A stretch of DNA of 10,852 nt from CAMCTV01 sp964420985 (GTDB taxonomy: Bacteria > Bacteroidota > Bacteroidia > Flavobacteriales_D > Sanyastnellaceae). Position numbers and translations under genes: made by a program. The stretch spans positions 1 to 10,852 of the forward strand of contig CAYQUT010000045.1 in NCBI GenBank assembly GCA_964420985.1, written 5' to 3'. Under the pieces are notes generated by a model. It was not told where the DNA came from and ran no database searches. It saw only the letters and a program-made list of their open reading frames with translations. Of the stretch, positions 7,911 to 10,852 are shown piece after piece; position 1 is the first letter of the stretch, and each line of letters opens with the position of its first letter.

Positions 7911-9998
7911 TTATGGATTTAAAGATGAATAGGATTCAAAATCATGGATTGCAAAGCGTTTGCTCCTCAGCCATGGGGACATGGAGTTCATATCATTTTC
8001 CATGTCTTGTCGCAAAGTATAATCCTTTGCACTCAACGCGATGCTCAACTTATCCCCAATCAAAGACAACTCTTCCTCTGATCTTCTTTTGATGGATTCC
8101 ACTCCAGATGTCTCATACGCCATCAACACTACTTGATCACTGTTGTCTTTTAATACATTCAAAACTTTTGCATCATAATACAACGGAATGGCAAAACCCA
8201 AAAACACTCCTTTTTCATCCGCCCATTGATGCAACTTAGCCACCATGTTGGTATAAAGTAACATCAAGCTATCCTTGTTTGCCTTGTATTCATCCATCGC
8301 ATGGGGCTCGATATCGATGTGCACGCCTGCTAAAACTACCCCATTCAATTTTCTCCAGACACTATCTAGCTTTTCAGTTGCCTCCCCTTTTAACCATTGA
8401 TTTTTTCCTATCAAAAGGTGAACAGCAATATCCTTTTGTTGCAACTGATTGGCCAATGTTTTATATCGTTGTACTTGATCAGCATCATTGCCTACGGAAA
8501 GGTATACTTCTTGAATCCCCCATTGCACCATCTTCTCGGTAATGGCTGAAGGTTCACGCTGAGCAATGGTCTTGGACCAAACATACATGCCCCGACTACC
8601 CGTCTTCACATTCTCCTCTGTTTGAAAAGCGATGGGTTCTTCATAAGGTGACCAAGGTCTAATGTACTGAGAAACGTTTTCTTCTGGCAATAAACCATGG
8701 ATATCGCCCAACTTCAAATACAACTGTTGTTGGGCATCCAATTTCTCAATTTCTAAATTCCACAAATTCAATAAGCCACTCAACGCTTTTAAGGGCTGGA
8801 AATATTCCGTGTTGATTTTGGATTGTTCTCCGTAAACATTCATTTGCTGACGCAACAAATCCTGTTTACCCACTGCAACGGCATATTGTTTTAATTTGTA
8901 TCTGTATTCATACACCAGTGTGGACATTTGTGTCCATTTCAGCTCGTCCTGTACCTTAATCTGTGACTTGGTCTTTTGCAGCTTCAATGTACTCAAAGAC
9001 TGATAATCCTTATTAAAAATGCGCAAGGGCACATTGGCATTTAACCCCATTGAAATAAAAGCCCTATCACGCATGTTGTCTTGTAAATCAAAATAGTTGT
9101 ATTTAAAACTATAAGACAATCCTACCTCGTTGACCCAATGCTTTCTCCAGCGATCGTTCTCCTCCTGCAGCATAAGTTGTCTATCTTGGCTGGGATGGCT
9201 ATTACACAGCATGCGCAAAGCTTTAACATTGATATCAAACAATGGCCAACTCTTTTGAGCATCAACAGCAGTAATTTTTAAAACACCGGTCATACCATCA
9301 TTAAAACCACGGTAGGTCTGAATTTGTCCGTTGGTCTCCATTAACTGCTCGTAGGCCGTATACAATTCTTCATTCAATGCTGGGTAAAACGATACCGCCT
9401 GTTTTAGAATGACGATTTCATCTTGGAGCAACTTTTTCTTTTTTTCGAGGATATTAATTTTTTGGGCATTGAACAAAAACAAAATATTGTTCTTGCTCGA
9501 ATAAGAGATACTTTGATTTCTGTTTTCTTGGGCCGCAAGCAATTCAATATTTTTTTCATTGGTCAGCGCCTTTGACTCCAAACCATTGGCCACCAGACCG
9601 CCGGACAAGATGTCCCAATTGAAGCCCGTTGTGGTTTTGGACTTGTAAAAAAGATTCTCTTCGGTGGGTTGAGGGTCAAAATTCTGGACAATATTGGTAT
9701 TCCATGACAAACCGTAATCCGCTCTGGTTGCCCTGGCTTTCTGACTATAATACTGCTCAATTTGCTTCAATACTTCAGGAGCGTCGCCCATTTGAAGATT
9801 GGGCCAAAGGCCAGGAACACTTTCAAGTGGCAAAGAAGTGGTGGATGCTGTTTCGGCTTTTATGTTCGTTAGCCACAACGCGCTGAGTTGATCGACTGAT
9901 GACTGAGAAGTAATGCTTGCAACAGGCTGGGCCAACACGCAAACGCCTGATAACCATAATGTTACAGTTAAAACAAAAACCTTCCAAATCATTTTCAT
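7911..9998 (-). CDS. TolC-like outer-membrane channel fused to a C-terminal GH18-like TIM-barrel domain
   Basis: 695 residues, far longer than the usual 420-480 of TolC-family channels. A signal peptide (1-23, cut VLA|Q) fits outer-membrane export. Residues about 70-445 show the channel pattern: long helices with Gln/Lys/Leu heptads (145-225, 335-430) alternating with strands such as ADYGLSWNTNIVQNF (93-107) and NEVGLSYSFKYNYF (290-303), and the conserved-looking NVPLRIFNKDY (322-332). From about 466 a new domain begins (GSRGMYVWSKTIAQ). GVHIDIEPH (558-566) matches the DxDxE strand-4 signature of GH18 with E564 as candidate acid, and VVLMAYETSG (623-632) resembles the GH18 M-x-Y-D strand; FAIHDFESY (682-690) looks like the last barrel strand. 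TolC C-termini face the periplasm, so the barrel should sit there and may trim or guide the polymer (inference; PgaB and PelA also pair a hydrolase-like barrel with export). First gene of the tight cluster; no convincing promoter was found upstream. Confidence 0.85.
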   Translation of the reverse strand: MKMIWKVFVLTVTLWLSGVCVLAQPVASITSQSSVDQLSALWLTNIKAETASTTSLPLESVPGLWPNLQMGDAPEVLKQIEQYYSQKARATRADYGLSWNTNIVQNFDPQPTEENLFYKSKTTTGFNWDILSGGLVANGLESKALTNEKNIELLAAQENRNQSISYSSKNNILFLFNAQKINILEKKKKLLQDEIVILKQAVSFYPALNEELYTAYEQLMETNGQIQTYRGFNDGMTGVLKITAVDAQKSWPLFDINVKALRMLCNSHPSQDRQLMLQEENDRWRKHWVNEVGLSYSFKYNYFDLQDNMRDRAFISMGLNANVPLRIFNKDYQSLSTLKLQKTKSQIKVQDELKWTQMSTLVYEYRYKLKQYAVAVGKQDLLRQQMNVYGEQSKINTEYFQPLKALSGLLNLWNLEIEKLDAQQQLYLKLGDIHGLLPEENVSQYIRPWSPYEEPIAFQTEENVKTGSRGMYVWSKTIAQREPSAITEKMVQWGIQEVYLSVGNDADQVQRYKTLANQLQQKDIAVHLLIGKNQWLKGEATEKLDSVWRKLNGVVLAGVHIDIEPHAMDEYKANKDSLMLLYTNMVAKLHQWADEKGVFLGFAIPLYYDAKVLNVLKDNSDQVVLMAYETSGVESIKRRSEEELSLIGDKLSIALSAKDYTLRQDMENDMNSMSPWLRSKRFAIHDFESYSSLNP

Positions 9999-10132
9999 GG
10001 TAAATTTCCAAAAACGGCATGCAAAGAAAAGTGATAATCCTCATTTTCATGTCATTAAACTGTGCTTTTTTTCTTAATTTTTGGTTAAAATAAGGGTGTT
10101 GAAGGACGGATGGAAATCAAACGTGCATGGCG

Positions 10133-10264
10133 GTTTTGTATTTTAATGTAACGCAAAGGACATCAGGCTATCGCAAATAGCGAAGCATTGCTACGGTATT
10201 AAGTTTCCTCTTTGCGTACTTTGTGCAATCTTGGTGAGCTCTGCGTTTTGTATTTTATTATAAC
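10133..10264. repeat. Pair of 20-bp direct repeats flanking inverted CGCAAAG words
   Basis: GTTTTGTATTTTAATGTAAC (10133-10152) recurs as GTTTTGTATTTTATTATAAC (10245-10264), 18 of 20 identical. Between them, ACGCAAAGGA (10151-10160) faces CCTCTTTGCGT (10207-10217) as an inverted pair, and GCTATCGCAAATAGC (about 10168-10182) can form a small hairpin. No function can be assigned. Confidence 0.6.
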
Positions 10265-10283
10265 CGCAATACAAACCACCCCT

Positions 10284-10309
10284 GCCCAGACAGCATAGCT
10301 CGTCTGGGC
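10284..10309. repeat. Perfect 8-bp stem hairpin
   Basis: GCCCAGAC (10284-10291) pairs with GTCTGGGC (10302-10309) across a 10-base loop. No T-tract follows on either strand, so it is not a typical intrinsic terminator. It belongs to the palindrome cluster. Confidence 0.7.
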
Positions 10310-10318
10310 CCGTCCCTG

Positions 10319-10342
10319 TCCCGACGAGCTTCGCTGTCGGGA
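10319..10342. repeat. Perfect 7-bp stem hairpin
   Basis: TCCCGAC (10319-10325) pairs with GTCGGGA (10336-10342); the inner AGC/GCT can extend the stem around a TTC loop with one bulged base. TCCCGA/TCGGGA also forms the inner stem at 10747-10762, so the word is shared among these elements. Confidence 0.65.
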
Positions 10343-10361
10343 ACGATTCACTGCAATGAAC

Positions 10362-10424
10362 ACCACCCCGTCTCGGCAAGCCGAGCCACCCCTCCTTTCT
10401 TTTACTTTGTAAAAGCAGGAGGGG
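10362..10424 (+). repeat. Two-hairpin palindromic module (ACCACCCC...AGGAGGGG), left copy
   Basis: Order of parts: ACCACCCC, small stem CTCGGC/GCCGAG (10372-10377, 10380-10385), CCACCCCTCCT, inner stem CTTTTAC/GTAAAAG (10399-10405, 10409-10415), AGGAGGGG. The outer arms CCCCTCCT (10389-10396) and AGGAGGGG (10417-10424) pair fully. The same order of parts, with different stem sequences, occurs inverted at 10727-10799. Confidence 0.75.
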
Positions 10425-10430
10425 AAATTT

Positions 10431-10475
10431 ACCAATCTACTGAACCACCGATTTACCGAACTACTGAACAACTAA
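10431..10475 (-). repeat. Degenerate short tandem repeat (TTCGGT/AATCGGT-type) at the 3' end of the orphan sorting domain
   Basis: On the minus strand, units TTGTTCAG, TAGTTCGG, TAAATCGG, TGGTTCAG and TAGATTGG follow each other, starting within the last codons of the orphan tail and running past its TAG stop (10461-10463). The units resemble those at 103-165 but sit on the other side of the sorting domain and on the opposite strand relative to it. Confidence 0.6.
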
Positions 10476-10724
10476 CCGCATACGCTCCTCACCCACCATC
10501 ACTATATACACCCCACTGGCTAAGCTGCCAAACTCGATTTCCACAGCGTTGCCGTCTAGGACAACTTGTGTTTTAAACACAACCTTACCGGTGATATCCA
10601 TCATCACAAGCTCGTTTCTATCTTTATCACTCGTCTCCTCATCACTCATCTCTTTTCCGTTGTATTGCAATACAAAACTACCTGTTGATGTGGGATTCGG
10701 GTATATTGCATAAAGCACATCCAT
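10461..10724 (-). CDS. Orphan T9SS type A sorting domain (cargo-less fragment, probably a gene remnant)
   Basis: 87 residues beginning MDVLYAIYPNP and ending RMRLVVQ. It has the whole type A C-terminal domain: YPNPTSTGSFVLQYNG, an acidic insert (SDEETSDKD), MMDITGKVVFKTQV and a terminal GVYIVMVGEERMRLVV. There is no signal peptide and no cargo. The frame is open upstream to a TAG at 10809-10811, but that extension translates only the palindromic module, so a longer true protein is unlikely. The ATG lies 2 bp from the module, and GGAGGGGAG before it resembles a ribosome binding site by chance. In known T9SS biology this domain is recognised only after Sec export of a full protein, so it is probably not functional alone. 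It is the detached end of a former surface-protein gene or a copied sorting cassette; it may be annotated as a small CDS or as a pseudogene. Confidence 0.7.
   Translation of the reverse strand: MDVLYAIYPNPTSTGSFVLQYNGKEMSDEETSDKDRNELVMMDITGKVVFKTQVVLDGNAVEIEFGSLASGVYIVMVGEERMRLVVQ
10613..10703 (-). repeat. T9SS sorting-domain DNA repeated at 1-91 (right copy)
   Basis: Same orientation as the left copy; positions 10626-10688 equal 14-76 base for base. Similarity ends just upstream of the LYPNP motif, that is, at the module boundary on the 5' side of the coding strand. Confidence 0.92.
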
Positions 10725-10726
10725 CT

Positions 10727-10799
10727 CCCCTCCTGCTGCGTAAGCGTCCCGATGATTCGGGAGGAGGGGTGGTTCTGCGTCAGCAGAGCCGGGGTGGTT
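10727..10799 (-). repeat. Two-hairpin palindromic module, right copy (inverted relative to 10362-10424)
   Basis: CCCCTCCT (10727-10734) pairs with AGGAGGGG (10762-10769), enclosing the stem TCCCGA/TCGGGA (10747-10752, 10757-10762). Next come GGTTCTGC (10771-10778) and GCAGAGCC (10783-10790), an 8-bp stem with one G-T pair and a GTCA loop, then GGGGTGGTT. Read on the minus strand, the parts are in the same order as in the left copy. Confidence 0.75.
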
Positions 10800-10852
10800 T
10801 GACCCGTCCTAAAAAAAGTTTACAGTTTAACTGTTGTTTTTAGTGATTGTCC
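10800..10852. mobile_element. Possible terminal end of an IS3-like insertion sequence (continues beyond window)
   Basis: Directly after the palindromic module the sequence changes to TGACCCGTCCTAAAAAAAG, then TTTACAG, which looks like the TG-initiated terminal inverted repeats I associate with IS3-family elements. No transposase or opposite end is in view. The same stretch holds the palindrome ACAGTTTAACTGT (10822-10834) between an A-run and a T-run, which could instead be a weak terminator. Confidence 0.25.

Larger units (their letters stand above)
9999..10460. other. Gene-free intergenic region rich in repeats and hairpins
   Basis: 462 bp between the channel gene start and the orphan tail. 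I see no credible gene: short reading frames here lack family features and run through palindromes. The part nearest the channel gene (9999-10130) is AT-rich and should hold its promoter, but I found no clean Bacteroidota TTTG / TAnnTTTG pair; the closest -7-like word on the minus strand is TTTCTTTG near 10023-10030, with no fitting -33 element. The rest carries direct repeats, two stand-alone hairpins and a two-hairpin CCACCCC module. Confidence 0.7.

Noticed and set aside
10389..10424. Large hairpin as a rho-independent terminator for the orphan tail
   Set aside because: The stem is strong but is followed on the minus strand by GGTGGCTCGG rather than a T-tract, and its inner stem is interrupted; a repeat-family palindrome fits better.
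10191..10471. Minus-strand frames of 62 and 90 residues upstream of the channel gene
   Set aside because: They translate palindromic repeats and the tandem array, with no domain or plausible start context.

Overview
The window looks like a piece of a Bacteroidota chromosome. Signs of this are a type IX secretion (T9SS) C-terminal sorting domain with the LYPNP motif (twice), MopE-type putative metal-binding repeats, a moderately AT-rich base composition, and an intergenic region full of GC-rich palindromes built on CCACCCC/CCCCTCC words. I cannot name the genus. All credible genes lie on the minus strand, so the window reads biologically from right to left.

Layout, right to left. (a) 10800-10852: possible outer end of an insertion sequence (weak). 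(b) 10461-10799: an orphan T9SS sorting domain of 87 residues with no cargo protein, hemmed in by two palindromic repeat modules in inverted orientation. (c) 9999-10460: a gene-free 460-bp stretch with direct repeats, hairpins and a palindromic module. (d) 9998-4105: four tightly packed genes (gaps of 3 bp, 3 bp and a 4-bp ATGA overlap): a TolC-like outer-membrane channel fused to a GH18-like TIM barrel, a HlyD-like membrane fusion protein, a zinc-ribbon TackOD1-like protein ending in a degenerate GGDEF-like domain, and a processive-type family 2 glycosyltransferase with membrane helices. (e) 4054 to beyond the left edge: after only 50 bp, a very large secreted protein with a NodB/CE4-type polysaccharide deacetylase domain, five and a half MopE repeats, a PPC-like and an Fn3-like region, and a T9SS sorting tail cut off by the window edge.

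How the genes may work together (inference). The set has the parts expected of an exopolysaccharide assembly line. A membrane glycosyltransferase would polymerise and translocate the chain. The HlyD-like adaptor and TolC-like channel would carry it through the periplasm and outer membrane, with a hydrolase-like domain hanging from the channel. The TackOD1/pseudo-GGDEF protein would be the cytoplasmic control or scaffold subunit, comparable in role to PelD or Alg44 but with a different domain set. The T9SS-exported deacetylase could modify the polymer outside the cell. No ABC, MFS or RND pump is encoded beside the adaptor and channel, so the glycosyltransferase itself is the best candidate for the inner-membrane component. 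This synthase-adaptor-TolC arrangement is the most interesting system in the window.

A second theme is sequence mobility around T9SS sorting domains: the tail of the big gene and the orphan tail share 63 identical consecutive bases about 10.6 kb apart, and each is accompanied by short degenerate tandem repeats of the GAATCGGT type.
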